Shown: positions 7,816 to 16,775, numbered from the stretch's first letter. The stretch is DNA of 64,000 nucleotides from Arthrobacter crusticola (GCF_004357995.1 NZ_SMTK01000003.1:248001-312000); one strand, 5' to 3'. Translations and numbers: made by a program. Notes: generated by a model from the sequence alone, not told the origin.

Positions 7816-8796
7816 TCAGTACTCGATTTCGGGGGTGACGGTGACCATCGAGCCGTCGATCCGCAGCCGGGCCAGGAACTCGAACGGACGCTTGGCCTCC
7901 ACCTCGGAGATGGCGCCGGTGAACAGGTCCTGCAGCCGGGTCGACAGGGTGGCCGAGCCGGCAAGGGGCGCGATGACCCATTCGCCGTCGTGCGGGTCGA
8001 TCCGGACCGCGGGATAGTCGGTGATCGACCAGGAAATCTCCCCGGCCAGCCGCTGGCTGGTCTGGAAGTTGAACGGGCAGTTGGTGGGCTGGAAGACGGT
8101 CTGGGCCGCGCAGGCGTCCAGGAAGGCCCGGATCTCGGTGTCCACCGCCTTCACGAGCTCCTCCGTCGCCGCGGCCGGCAGCGCCAGCTTCGGCGCCGCG
8201 GACCGGTCGGTCACCGCGACGGCCTTCGACGGCGCGGTGAAGTACTCGCCCTCGAAGCCGCCCTCGACCCGCACCGGGTAAAGGGACGCGAAACGGCCGC
8301 GGCCCTCGGGCAGCGCCACCCGGGCACCGTTGAGCATGGCCTCGGTGAGGTTGGCGACCGAGAAATCGACGGTGGGAAGAGTCGAGGGAACGAACTCCCA
8401 GGTGGAAAAGAAGAACCACTGCCTTCCGGTCTTCTCAAGGGTGAACCGGGTGGTGTGGTCGGTTCCGTCAATGCTGTAGGTCACCGGCACATCGACATGT
8501 CCGTTCGCGGTCTCCTCGGGGTCCCGCACCCGCACGTCCTCCACCGCCGCCGCGCCGCGGGCCAGGGCCGGGCCGTCGAGCAGTGCCGCATCGGCCTGGG
8601 GCACCGACCCGTTGAGGATGCCCAGGGCCAGGCCGCCGTCGCCCTCCTTGAGCGCCGCGAAGTAGTCCCTCACCTGCTGCTGCGGCCCGTACACCCCGGC
8701 GTTGAGCACCACCACGGCCACGAAAAAACCCACGACCGTCAGCAGGAGCGCCAGCAGCCAGGCTGCCAGCACTCGGACGACGCGGGGGGTTTGCAC
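7816..8796 (-). CDS. Membrane-anchored protein of unknown function
   Basis: 326 residues. A single N-terminal membrane span (about residues 8-32, LAAWLLALLLTVVGFFVAVV) is followed by an extracytoplasmic region in which two NTF2-like or cystatin-like modules seem likely (VRDYFAALKEGDGGLALGIL recalls NTF2 folds). Two cysteines in the C-terminal third (DACAAQTVFQPTNC) could form a disulphide. I recognise no named family. The start is GTG at 8796: TAACGT ends 6 nt upstream, the leaderless pattern, and there is no ribosome-binding site. Similar proteins of unknown role occur in Micrococcaceae as far as I recall. Confidence 0.75.
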   Translation of the reverse strand: MQTPRVVRVLAAWLLALLLTVVGFFVAVVVLNAGVYGPQQQVRDYFAALKEGDGGLALGILNGSVPQADAALLDGPALARGAAAVEDVRVRDPEETANGHVDVPVTYSIDGTDHTTRFTLEKTGRQWFFFSTWEFVPSTLPTVDFSVANLTEAMLNGARVALPEGRGRFASLYPVRVEGGFEGEYFTAPSKAVAVTDRSAAPKLALPAAATEELVKAVDTEIRAFLDACAAQTVFQPTNCPFNFQTSQRLAGEISWSITDYPAVRIDPHDGEWVIAPLAGSATLSTRLQDLFTGAISEVEAKRPFEFLARLRIDGSMVTVTPEIEY

Positions 8797-8921
8797 GCTA
8801 CAACGTTACCCGGTGCCGGTGCAGGACCCTGCGGCGGTTAAGGGGTTGCGGACGGCAGGACGCCGCCCCACCGGTGGCGGGGCGGCGTCCTAACATGCTT
8901 CGGCGGCCGGACCGGCTCAGC

Positions 8922-10283
8922 TCAACTGGTGTGCTTGCCGCCCGCCGCAGTGGCACCGCCGCGGGAGCTGCCTCCGGCGGATGCCCCCGCCGGGGCGCCT
9001 CCGCCGGTGTTGCTGCTGGCGAAGCCGGATGCTGTGCTGTGCCCGTCGCCCTGCGCATTGGCGATCTCCTCGGCCCGTTCCTGGTTCGCTTCCTCGGTCA
9101 GGGCCGCTCCGGCGGCTTCGTCACGGGTGAGGTTGACTCCGGTCTCGGGGTCGAAGAGGTGCAGCTTGCGTGTGTCGAGCCAGATCTCCGCTTCCCGGCC
9201 TCCGCGGATCCGGCTCGCGGCGTCGAGGGTGACGACGACCTGTGGGCGCAGTTCGTCGGCATCCATGTCCTTGGCCAGGTTGTTGAGCAGTTCCCGGACC
9301 TCGGGGGCGGGATCAAAGTTGATGTACCCGTACTGCTCGTTGCCCAGCCACTCGGTGTGGGAGAGGGTGGCCCGGAAGGTGGAGCCGTGTCCGCGCTTTG
9401 ACTCCTCGACGAGTTTGGCGTCCTCGAAGAACTCAGGACGCACTCCAACCAGCACCACCTTCTTGCCGGCCGCCTTCGCCGCCTTCTCCGCGGGGATGGC
9501 GATGTCACCGAGCGCGGTGCGCAGCACGCCGCCCTCGATGGTGGCGGGCAGGAAGTTCATCGACGGGGAGCCGATGAACCCGGCCACGAACAGGTTGCGG
9601 GGCTGTTCGTAGAGCTCCCGCGGTGAGGCGATCTGCTGCAGTTCGCCCTTTTTGAGGACGGCTACGCGGTCCCCGAGGGTCATCGCTTCGGTCTGGTCGT
9701 GCGTGACGTAGACGGAGGTCACCCCGAGCCGACGCTGCATCTGCGAGATCTCCGAGCGCATCTGCCCGCGCAGCTTGGCGTCCAGGTTCGACAGCGGCTC
9801 GTCGAAGAGGAACGCGTCCGCCTGGCGCACGATCGCCCGGCCCATGGCCACACGCTGCCTCTGGCCGCCCGAGAGGTTCGCCGGCTTGCGCTGCAGGTGG
9901 TCGGTGAGCTCGAGGGTCGCTGCGGCCTCGGTGACGAGGCGGTCGACCTCCTCATCGCTGTGCTTCCCCTTGGCAAGCCGCAGCGGGAAAGCGATGTTCT
10001 CATAGACGGTCAGGTGCGGGTACAAGGCGTAGTTCTGGAACACCATTGCCAGGTTGCGGTCGCGGGGGGCCTTGTCGTTGACCCGGGTCCCGTTGATCAG
10101 CAGGTCGCCGTCGGTGATGTCCTCGAGTCCGACGATCATGCGCAGCAGCGTCGACTTGCCGCAGCCCGACGGTCCGACGAGGATGATGAACTCGCCGTCG
10201 GCGATGTCGATGCTGACGTCGTTGACGGCAGGGAAGCCGTCGCCGTACTTCTTGACGAGGTGGTTGAGGGTAATTGAAGCCAT
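8922..10283 (-). CDS. Sugar ABC transporter ATP-binding protein, UgpC/MsiK-type
   Basis: 453 residues. Walker A GPSGCGKST near residue 38, Q-loop QNYALYPH, signature LSGGQRQR near 136, Walker B AFLFDEPLSNLDAKLR, H-loop VTHDQTEA, then a TOBE/OB-type C-terminal domain (about 235-370), the layout of carbohydrate importers. A Gly/Ser/Ala-rich disordered tail after about residue 415 is unusual. It energises the permeases encoded upstream in the same leftward operon (31-nt gap from the inner permease). Because UgpC/MsiK ATPases can serve several importers, it could also drive the ATPase-less system at 55.9-59 kb. Confidence 0.92.
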   Translation of the reverse strand: MASITLNHLVKKYGDGFPAVNDVSIDIADGEFIILVGPSGCGKSTLLRMIVGLEDITDGDLLINGTRVNDKAPRDRNLAMVFQNYALYPHLTVYENIAFPLRLAKGKHSDEEVDRLVTEAAATLELTDHLQRKPANLSGGQRQRVAMGRAIVRQADAFLFDEPLSNLDAKLRGQMRSEISQMQRRLGVTSVYVTHDQTEAMTLGDRVAVLKKGELQQIASPRELYEQPRNLFVAGFIGSPSMNFLPATIEGGVLRTALGDIAIPAEKAAKAAGKKVVLVGVRPEFFEDAKLVEESKRGHGSTFRATLSHTEWLGNEQYGYINFDPAPEVRELLNNLAKDMDADELRPQVVVTLDAASRIRGGREAEIWLDTRKLHLFDPETGVNLTRDEAAGAALTEEANQERAEEIANAQGDGHSTASGFASSNTGGGAPAGASAGGSSRGGATAAGGKHTS

Positions 10284-10314
10284 TTTGTCGGAATCCTTTT
10301 CTTGAACCGGGGCG

Positions 10315-11157
10315 TCAGCCCTTGACGGCGCCCTGAGTCAGGCCTGAAACAATTTGACGCTGGAACGCCAGCACCAGCACGACGACGGGGATGGTGACGA
10401 TGATGGCCGCCGCAGAGATCGCCCCGGTCGGTGCTTCGAACTGCGATGCGCCGGTGAAGAAGGCCAGGGCCGCCGGCACCGGACGGGCCGCTTCGGTGGA
10501 GGTCAGTGAGATGCCGTAGACGAAGTCGTTCCAGGCGATGAAGAAGGCGATGATCGCCGTGGTGAACACGCCGGGTGCGGCGAGGGGAACAATCGCCTTA
10601 CGGAACGCCTGCCAGGTCGTGGCGCCGTCGACCTGCGCTGCCTGCTCGAGCTCCCAGGGAATCTGCCGGAAGAACGCGGCGAGCGTCCAGATGGAGATTG
10701 GAAGGGTCAGCGACAGGTAGGGGATGATGAGCCCCGGCCAGGTGTCGTACAGACCGATGGACCGCCACAGGTTGAACAGGGGCGTCACGATGGAGATGAC
10801 CGGGAAGATGGAGACCGCCAGCGCGGTGGTCAGCACGAGCTTCTTGCCCGGGAAGTCCAGGCGGGCAATCGCATAGGCGCACAGGGTCGCCAGCACGACG
10901 GCGATGAACGTCGAGATCAGGCAGATGCCGATCGAATTGCGCAGCGCGGTCAGGAACAGCCCCTGCGCGTCGCCGACCAGGATCTGCTCGTAGTTCCCCG
11001 TGGTCGCCCGCCCCGGCGAGGGCAGGAACTTCTGGTTGGTCAGGTCACTGGGCGCCTTGAACGAGGTGGCGAGGATGGAGGCCACCGGGAATAGGGCGTA
11101 GACAGCGACGAGCACGGTGACGATGCCCCACAGGACCTTGGATTTTGTACTTGTCAT
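10315..11157 (-). CDS. Carbohydrate ABC transporter permease (MalG-like)
   Basis: About 280 residues with six membrane spans and the EAA loop ELEQAAQVDGATTWQAFRKAIVPLAAPG that docks the ATPase. An N-terminal pre-span resembles SugB/MalG proteins. The ATG at 11157 overlaps the stop of the preceding permease as TGATG and has GGAGGT 5 nt upstream; a GTG 3 nt earlier is possible but less likely. It is second permease of the importer. Confidence 0.92.
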   Translation of the reverse strand: MTSTKSKVLWGIVTVLVAVYALFPVASILATSFKAPSDLTNQKFLPSPGRATTGNYEQILVGDAQGLFLTALRNSIGICLISTFIAVVLATLCAYAIARLDFPGKKLVLTTALAVSIFPVISIVTPLFNLWRSIGLYDTWPGLIIPYLSLTLPISIWTLAAFFRQIPWELEQAAQVDGATTWQAFRKAIVPLAAPGVFTTAIIAFFIAWNDFVYGISLTSTEAARPVPAALAFFTGASQFEAPTGAISAAAIIVTIPVVVLVLAFQRQIVSGLTQGAVKG

Positions 11158-12161
11158 CACTTACCTCCCTGGGCCCCGGCGAGGTCCACCTTGAACAGCT
11201 TGATGGCGATGAAGCAGATGATCAGCACGCACAGGAACAACAGGACCGAGACCGCCGACCCGAGGCCGATCTCGAGCCTGCTGATCGACTGCCGGTAGGC
11301 GAGCAGGGAGAGCACCTCGGTGCCGTATGCGCCGTTGGTCATGATGAACACGTTGTCGAAGATGCGGAAGGCGTCCAACGCCCGGAACAGCACAGCGACC
11401 ATGATCGCGGCCTTCATGTTCGGGATGATGACCTTGCGCATCTGCTCCCACCAGGTGGCGCCGTCGACCTTGGCCGCCTCGGTCAGCTCATCGGGAACCT
11501 GGGCCAGCCCGGCCAGCAGGAGCAGCGAGATGAACGGGGTCGTCTTCCAGATCTCCGAGGCCATGATCACGAATAGTGCTGTGGGCCCCTGGGCGAACCA
11601 GTTGAGGTCGGAGTCGATGCCCGGCAGCCAGGCGAACCAGCTGTTCACGTAGCCGGAGTTGATGTCGAAGGCGTAAAACCAGGCGAAGGCGGAGACCACG
11701 GTGATGATGCCGTAGGGCACCAAAATCGCTGTGCGCAGCGGACCGCGCACCGCCTTCAGGGCCTTGTGCATCACCAGGGCGAGGGCGAAGCCGAGAACGA
11801 GTTCGACCGCGACGGTGACGATGGTGATCAGGAGGGTGGTCCACAGGGCCGACCACCACACCCCGTCACTGAGGATCACCGCGTAGTTGCCCAGTCCGAT
11901 GAACTCGCGCTCGCCGGGTGCGGTGAGGCGGAACTGGAACAGGGATTCGTAGATGGCCTGGAGGATAGGGTACAGGGTCACCGCCAGCATGACGATGAAC
12001 GCCGGTCCGGCGAGTATCCAACCGAGCCGGCGCTCGGCGCGGACGCGGTCACTGTACTGGGCAGTGGCCTTCTTATCGGAGGGGCCGCCCGGCCCGACGC
12101 CCGGTGTTGTGTCCGGCTCAAGGTCGGGGCTGACGGGCCTTGCCGGTATTGCAGAAGTCAC
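11157..12161 (-). CDS. Carbohydrate ABC transporter permease (MalF-like)
   Basis: 334 residues. A cytoplasmic N-terminus of about 45 residues (polar, Pro-rich) precedes six spans; the EAA loop is ELTEAAKVDGATWWEQMRKVIIPNM. The start is GTG 12161, overlapping the stop of the binding-protein gene as GTGA. It pairs with the MalG-like protein encoded next. SugA-type permeases of trehalose importers have this size and layout. Confidence 0.92.
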   Translation of the reverse strand: MTSAIPARPVSPDLEPDTTPGVGPGGPSDKKATAQYSDRVRAERRLGWILAGPAFIVMLAVTLYPILQAIYESLFQFRLTAPGEREFIGLGNYAVILSDGVWWSALWTTLLITIVTVAVELVLGFALALVMHKALKAVRGPLRTAILVPYGIITVVSAFAWFYAFDINSGYVNSWFAWLPGIDSDLNWFAQGPTALFVIMASEIWKTTPFISLLLLAGLAQVPDELTEAAKVDGATWWEQMRKVIIPNMKAAIMVAVLFRALDAFRIFDNVFIMTNGAYGTEVLSLLAYRQSISRLEIGLGSAVSVLLFLCVLIICFIAIKLFKVDLAGAQGGK

Positions 12162-13471
12162 AGCAGTTGCTCCCCTCGAAGGACGGAGATGATGAATTCG
12201 GTCGACTCTTCGGGCGTGCCCTTGGGGTCAACCTGTGCTGGGGGCGCCCAGGTCTGCTGGATGCCTGTTGAGACCTCGTTGTAGAACGGGGTCTGCGGAC
12301 GTGGGGCCGACTGCTCAAGGGACTCCCTGATGGTGTCGGCCATGGGGAAGGCCTCCTCGATCCGTGGATCCTCGTAGGCCTCGGTGTTGGCCGGCGGGTT
12401 GCCGTTACTGACGAAGTATTCGGCCTGGTTCTCCGGTGAAACGATGCATTCGATCGCCTCGTAGGCGAGCTCCGGGCTGTCGCTGGCGGCCCCGACGCCG
12501 AGGCTGATGCCGCCCAGCGGCGGAGCGGAGTCCTCGCCCTCGGTGACCTGGGGGTAGACCCCCCAGCCGATGTCCTCGATCAATGAGGCATCGAGGGTGC
12601 CGGCCTCGACCGCACCGTTGGTGGCGGGCCAGACGAAGGGCCAGTTCACCATGAATGAGCCGTTGTCCCCCTGAAAGTTGATCATCGAGGTGTTCTCGTC
12701 CTGGGTTGCCAGACCGGGACCGCCGAGTCCCTCGTTGCCGATCGTGGAGACGATCCGGGCCGCTTCGAGCCCCGCGGGGGACTGGAGTGCCAGTTCAATT
12801 TCGTCCGAGGGCGCTTCCGGGTCGACGATGATCGACTCGCCGCCCGATTCGACCAGGGCGTTCACCCACACGGTCATCGACTCGGCCTGGGCACCCTGGA
12901 CGCCGAGGTACTTGTCCTGCTCCGCGGCGGCGTCGATCAACTGATCCCAGGTGACCGGCTTGGACATGTCCAGCCCGGCCGCCTCGGCCACGGACTTGCG
13001 GTACCAGAGGATCTGCGTGTTGGCCCAGAAGGGGATGGCGACCAGCTCGTCCTTCCAGGTGGCCCCCGCCAGGGCTCCCTCGACAACGTTCTGCGTGGTG
13101 CTCTCGGCGACGTCGTCGGGCACAGGAGCAAGAAAGCCCGGCTCCGCGAGTTCGGGGATGAACGGCGGGTCCAGGCTCATGATGTCGAGGGAGGAGTCTC
13201 CGGCTGCGAGGCGCCGGGCGAGTTGTTCGCGCTGGGAGGCGGCGTCGCTGGGGAGGAGGGAGGTCTCGATCCGGTAGGCGCCCCCGGCCTCCTCGGTGCA
13301 ACGCTCCGCGATGTCGGCCTGACCGCCGGCGTCCGGGTTGATGTACCAGGTCAGGGTCTTGGTGCCGTCCGCCGGTCCGCATCCGCTCAGGAGCAGTGTG
13401 CCTGCCAGCACCGACGCCACGGTGCCGGCGCGCGATCGATTGCGGGTGGAATTTCGTTTCCTTGTCGGCAT
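12158..13471 (-). CDS. Lipoprotein solute-binding protein of the sugar importer (LpqY-like)
   Basis: 437 residues from ATG 13471. The signal peptide ends in a lipobox LLLSGC near residue 34, so the mature protein is lipid-anchored outside the membrane. The opening of the mature protein, TLTWYINPDAGGQADIAERC, and the TWDQLIDAA and FMVNWPFVW stretches are like LpqY trehalose-binding proteins; the ligand is therefore probably trehalose or a related alpha-glucoside, by resemblance only. I prefer ATG 13471 (CCTCC complement, GGAGG, 10 nt upstream) over the open frame to 13540, which would add an Arg-rich stretch before the signal peptide. It is the first gene of a four-gene leftward operon. Confidence 0.88.
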   Translation of the reverse strand: MPTRKRNSTRNRSRAGTVASVLAGTLLLSGCGPADGTKTLTWYINPDAGGQADIAERCTEEAGGAYRIETSLLPSDAASQREQLARRLAAGDSSLDIMSLDPPFIPELAEPGFLAPVPDDVAESTTQNVVEGALAGATWKDELVAIPFWANTQILWYRKSVAEAAGLDMSKPVTWDQLIDAAAEQDKYLGVQGAQAESMTVWVNALVESGGESIIVDPEAPSDEIELALQSPAGLEAARIVSTIGNEGLGGPGLATQDENTSMINFQGDNGSFMVNWPFVWPATNGAVEAGTLDASLIEDIGWGVYPQVTEGEDSAPPLGGISLGVGAASDSPELAYEAIECIVSPENQAEYFVSNGNPPANTEAYEDPRIEEAFPMADTIRESLEQSAPRPQTPFYNEVSTGIQQTWAPPAQVDPKGTPEESTEFIISVLRGEQLL

Positions 13472-13707
13472 ACCTACCGAGCCTCCACATCTTTGTAGAA
13501 AACCCAGCCGACGCCTCAAGCGAGGCATCAGCCCAGACAACCTGCGTGCTTTTTGACCATAAGCCCCGAGCGCAGAATGCGCTAGACAGGATGCTTACTA
13601 ATCAGATGCGCGTGTGCCGGACGTGTCGGGGGAGGCAGAAGGCGCTCGTCCACGACGAACGCATGACAGAGCCCGGTTTGGGGGCGGCCGGCCCCTGCAA
13701 GCGGGGC
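13472..13707. other. Intergenic region upstream of the sugar importer
   Basis: About 236 bases, the leader and promoter of the leftward ABC operon and the 3' flank of panD. It is less GC-rich near 13550-13620 than the genes around it. A short hairpin GGCCCC (13690-13695)/GGGGCC (13703-13708) touches the panD stop and may help termination. I could not identify a convincing operator, and no regulator gene is adjacent. Confidence 0.4.
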
Positions 13708-14133
13708 CTAGCGGGCGGCTGCGTCCACGGCGTGCGGCGGGCGCTGCAGGTCCGCGGTCACGGCCTCGGCAGGGTCGGTGCCCTGCTGGACAATGCGGTT
13801 GCCGGCGTCGACGTGGACCACGGACGGGACGTAGGACCGGGCTTCCTCGTCCGTCATTGATGCGTAGGTGATGAGGATGACGAGGTCCCCCCGGTGAACC
13901 AAATGGGCCGCGGCCCCGTTGATGCCGATGACTCCGGAGCCGCGCTCGCCGGCGATGGTATAGGTCTCAAGGCGTGCACCGTTGGTGATGTCGACGATCG
14001 ATACGAGCTCGCCGGGGAGGATGTCGGCGGCATCGAGCAGATCGAGGTCGACGGTGACCGAGCCGACGTAGTGAAGGTCGGCGTGCGTCACCGTCGCCCG
14101 GTGGATCTTGGATTTAAACATTGTCCGGTTCAT
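13708..14133 (-). CDS. panD: Aspartate 1-decarboxylase, pyruvoyl-dependent
   Basis: 141 residues. It makes beta-alanine from L-aspartate for pantothenate and coenzyme A. With ATG 14133 as the start, the self-cleavage site falls at Gly24-Ser25 in [10 protein letters not shown], exactly the numbering of the E. coli proenzyme, which decides the start over ATG 14121 and the longer frame. Ser25 becomes the pyruvoyl group; Tyr58-region residues ([18 protein letters not shown]) are conserved. The C-terminal tail of about 20 residues is longer than in E. coli. TATCCT lies 8 nt before the ATG, so the message may be leaderless. It stands apart from panB/panC. Confidence 0.95.
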   Translation of the reverse strand: MNRTMFKSKIHRATVTHADLHYVGSVTVDLDLLDAADILPGELVSIVDITNGARLETYTIAGERGSGVIGINGAAAHLVHRGDLVILITYASMTDEEARSYVPSVVHVDAGNRIVQQGTDPAEAVTADLQRPPHAVDAAAR

Positions 14134-14228
14134 CAGGATCAAGGATACTGCCGCCGGTGAGGCGCAAAGGACGGGATCGCTCACAGCGCACAGAGAACGG
14201 GCCGCGGAGGGCCGCGGCGGGGAAGGAG

Positions 14229-14299
14229 AGCGGGCGACGGGAATCGAACCCGCGTATCGAGCTTGGGAAGCTAGCGCTCTACCATTGAGCTACGCCCGC
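14229..14299 (-). tRNA. tRNA-Gly (anticodon CCC)
   Basis: A 71-nt cloverleaf on the reverse strand: acceptor GCGGGCG/CGCCCGC, D-arm GCTC-AATGGTA-GAGC, anticodon loop TTCCCAA (anticodon CCC), T-arm GCGGG-TTCGATT-CCCGT, discriminator U. CCA is not encoded. The anticodon stem CTAGC/GCTCG has a U28-C42 mismatch. It decodes GGG codons. Confidence 0.93.
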
Positions 14300-14457
14300 A
14301 TTGCGGTTGAACCGCTCCATAACCCTACAACATTTCGGCGGGGCCGGCCGCGACCGCCGCACTCCGGCGCGGCAGGCCCGGTTCCGGCGGGGGACCGGGC
14401 GGACGCTGTGCTGTGCCGGGCGGTACCTGGGGCGTGCGGGGCCTGGAGTCCGGACGG

Positions 14458-14736
14458 TCAGCCGGTCGACCCTCGCCGGGCGCGTTCGATCAGTTCCTTC
14501 CACGGCTCATCGAGCCGGCTCTCCGGCAGGGTCACCTCCTGATACCCGATCACGATGTGATAGACGTAACGGTCGCGCTGGTCCCGCTCCAGCCGGGCTT
14601 CCTCCCCGCGGGGTGCCTCCGCCGCCCGGTCCGCCAGCGGGAGCCAGCGTTCCTCGGCCTCGGCGGGACTCACCTCGAGGCTCCAGGTCCGGGTCATGCC
14701 GGCGAAACCCCCCGATCGGGAGATCTCGATCCTCAC
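14458..14736 (-). CDS. Emfourin-type protease inhibitor
   Basis: 92 residues from GTG 14736, beginning with VRIEISRSGGFAGMTRTWSL. This N-terminal strand with SGGFAG is the hallmark of emfourins, small cytosolic inhibitors of protealysin-like M4 metallopeptidases. The GTG overlaps the stop of the upstream M4 protease gene as GTGA, with GGAGGT about 7 nt before, so protease and inhibitor are made from one message in a coupled way. A longer frame to 14760 exists but would run inside the protease gene without a better start. The identification rests on motif plus gene pairing. Confidence 0.83.
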   Translation of the reverse strand: MRIEISRSGGFAGMTRTWSLEVSPAEAEERWLPLADRAAEAPRGEEARLERDQRDRYVYHIVIGYQEVTLPESRLDEPWKELIERARRGSTG

Positions 14737-15785
14737 CCGGTCACCTCCACCTTCGCCCACGCCTGCCTCACCGCTTCGTACTCCTCCGAGTCCTGCCCGA
14801 ACCGGGCGCGGGCCGCCTCCTGCGTCACATCGGCGAAGAGGCGGAATCCGCTGTTGGCCTGGATGCCGCCGCCGACCGCGGCGTCGAACCAGATCCTGCC
14901 CGCCCGCTCCCAGGCATAGCCGCCCAGGTGCAGCGCCGTGAGATAGAAGGCGTGGTTGGGGATGCCGGAGTTGATGTGCACGCCGCCGTTGTCGGAAGCG
15001 GTGATCACGAAATCCGACATGGTCGCGGGCTGGGGATCCCGGCCCAGCACGTCGTCGTCGTAGGCGGTTCCCGGGGCGGCCAGGGACCTCAGGGCCTGGC
15101 CCTGCACCTGGTCCGTGAAAACGCCCTCACCCACCAGCCAGCTGGCCTGGTCCACCGTCTGCCGGAGGTGGTGCTGTTCGACGAGTACGCCGAAGACATC
15201 CGAAAGGGATTCATTGAGCGCCCCCGGTTGGCCCTCGTACACCAGGTTGGTCGAGTACTGGGTGAAGCCGTGGGTCAGTTCGTGGCTGATCACCGTTAGC
15301 GACCGGGTGAAGCGGCCGAAGACGTCGCCGTCGCCGTCGCCGAACACCATGCGTTCACCGTCCCAGAACGCGTTGTCGTACTGCTGCCCGTAGTGCACGG
15401 TCGCCGCCAGGGGCAGGCCGGCGTCGTCGATGGACGCCCTTCCGTACACCTCGCGGAAGAGGGCATCGGTGGCGCCCAGGCCGTCGTAGGCCTCATCGGT
15501 GGCCTCGTCCCCGGTCGCGCCGTCGCCCTCGCCCCGGATCAGCGTGCCCGGCAGGATTTCCTGTCCTCCGGCGTCGGAGATCCGCCGCTCCAGCGGCCGG
15601 CCCACCGCGGTGCGCGGCGGCACCGGCGCCGCGAAGGCCTCCGCCCGGTCGGCGAGCAGGGGGTCGAGCTGCACGAGGGCCCGGCGGGCGGCGCGGGCGG
15701 CCACCGCATGGCGGGGGTCGTCGACCGCCGCCAGGTGGGCCAGCAGGTGGGGCGGGACGATGCTGCAGTGCGGATGCGGGTGCAT
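14733..15785 (-). CDS. M4-family metallopeptidase, protealysin-like
   Basis: 350 residues with zinc motif His168-Glu-Leu-Thr-His172, the third zinc ligand Glu192 in NESLSD, and catalytic His270 in NGGVHINSG. There is no signal peptide; the short precursor begins with CSIVPPHLLAHLA, like the brief propeptide of protealysins rather than the long thermolysin prosequence. Such enzymes are often intracellular or exported without a Sec signal. GAGGAGG precedes the ATG by 3-4 nt. The next gene is the emfourin inhibitor. Substrate unknown; roles in invasion and interbacterial killing have been proposed for relatives. Confidence 0.93.
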   Translation of the reverse strand: MHPHPHCSIVPPHLLAHLAAVDDPRHAVAARAARRALVQLDPLLADRAEAFAAPVPPRTAVGRPLERRISDAGGQEILPGTLIRGEGDGATGDEATDEAYDGLGATDALFREVYGRASIDDAGLPLAATVHYGQQYDNAFWDGERMVFGDGDGDVFGRFTRSLTVISHELTHGFTQYSTNLVYEGQPGALNESLSDVFGVLVEQHHLRQTVDQASWLVGEGVFTDQVQGQALRSLAAPGTAYDDDVLGRDPQPATMSDFVITASDNGGVHINSGIPNHAFYLTALHLGGYAWERAGRIWFDAAVGGGIQANSGFRLFADVTQEAARARFGQDSEEYEAVRQAWAKVEVTG

Positions 15786-15902
15786 GGGCCTCCTCGGTTG
15801 GTCCCAACCTAGACCCCGGCACCGACGCCATCAATGGCACGCCGCCGCGACACCCGTTCCCGTGGCGGTGGACCGCGGTGGTGCTGGTCGTACTGTGGAG
15901 CC

Positions 15903-16757
15903 ATGAGTGTCGAGAAGAACACCCGCAGCCTTGAGGCCGGGATCGAACGCGATTTTGCCGACAAGATGAGCTATGGCTCCTACCTGCGCCTTGACCTGCT
16001 GCTGGCCGCGCAGCAGCCGGTCAGCCGGCCCGAGCACCACGACGAGATGCTCTTTATCATCCAGCACCAGACGTCGGAGCTGTGGCTCAAGCTCGTCCTC
16101 CACGAGCTGGGCGCGGTCCGCCGGTTCCTGCGTGCCGACGACCTGCGCGCCGCCATGAAGGGCATCGCCCGGATCAAGCACATCCAGCGCTCGCTGACCG
16201 AGCAGTGGTCCGTGCTGGCCACCCTGACGCCCTCGGAGTACGCCGAGTTCCGCGGTGACCTGGGCTCGGCGAGCGGTTTCCAGTCCTACCAGTACCGCGC
16301 GGTGGAGTTCCTGCTCGGCAACAAGAACGAGGCCATGCTGGCGGTGTTCGCCGACGACGAGGCCGCGCACTCACTGCTCGCGGGGCTGCTCGCTGAAAGC
16401 AGCATCTACGACGAGTTCATCGCCTACCTCGCCCGGCGCGGCTACGCGGTCCCCGAGGAGCTGCTGCACCGCGACGTGAGCACCGCCCACGTCTTCACCC
16501 CCGCGCTCGTCCAGGTGTACAAGGAGGTATACGAGAACGCGGCGGCCAACTGGGATGTCTACGAGGCCTGCGAGGAACTCGTGGACCTCGAGGACAATTT
16601 CCAGCTGTGGCGGTTCCGGCACCTGAAGACCGTTGCCCGCACCATCGGCTTCAAGCAGGGCACCGGCGGCTCCTCCGGCGTCGGCTTCCTGCAGCGGGCG
16701 CTCGAGCTGACCTTCTTCCCGGAGCTGTTCGCCGTGCGCACCGAGATCGGCCGCTGA
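15903..16757 (+). CDS. kynA: Tryptophan 2,3-dioxygenase
   Basis: 284 residues. It opens the indole ring of L-tryptophan to N-formylkynurenine using haem, the first step of the kynurenine route. The conserved HDEMLFIIQHQTSELWLKL block holds the substrate-site His and Phe/Arg region, and LWRFRHLKTVARTIGFKQGTGGS carries the haem-ligand His and the GTGGSSG loop that closes on substrate. The start is ATG 15903: TACTGT (15891-15896) ends 6 nt upstream and the upstream in-frame extension is Arg-rich and unlike the family. No kynurenine formamidase or kynureninase is next to it, so the rest of the pathway must lie elsewhere. Confidence 0.95.
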   Translation: MSVEKNTRSLEAGIERDFADKMSYGSYLRLDLLLAAQQPVSRPEHHDEMLFIIQHQTSELWLKLVLHELGAVRRFLRADDLRAAMKGIARIKHIQRSLTEQWSVLATLTPSEYAEFRGDLGSASGFQSYQYRAVEFLLGNKNEAMLAVFADDEAAHSLLAGLLAESSIYDEFIAYLARRGYAVPEELLHRDVSTAHVFTPALVQVYKEVYENAAANWDVYEACEELVDLEDNFQLWRFRHLKTVARTIGFKQGTGGSSGVGFLQRALELTFFPELFAVRTEIGR

Positions 16758-16775
16758 CTCCTGTAGTTTTGTAGC

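Noticed and set aside
14121-14123. ATG 14121 as the panD start
   Set aside because: It would place the Gly-Ser cleavage site at residues 20-21; ATG 14133 gives the standard 24-25.
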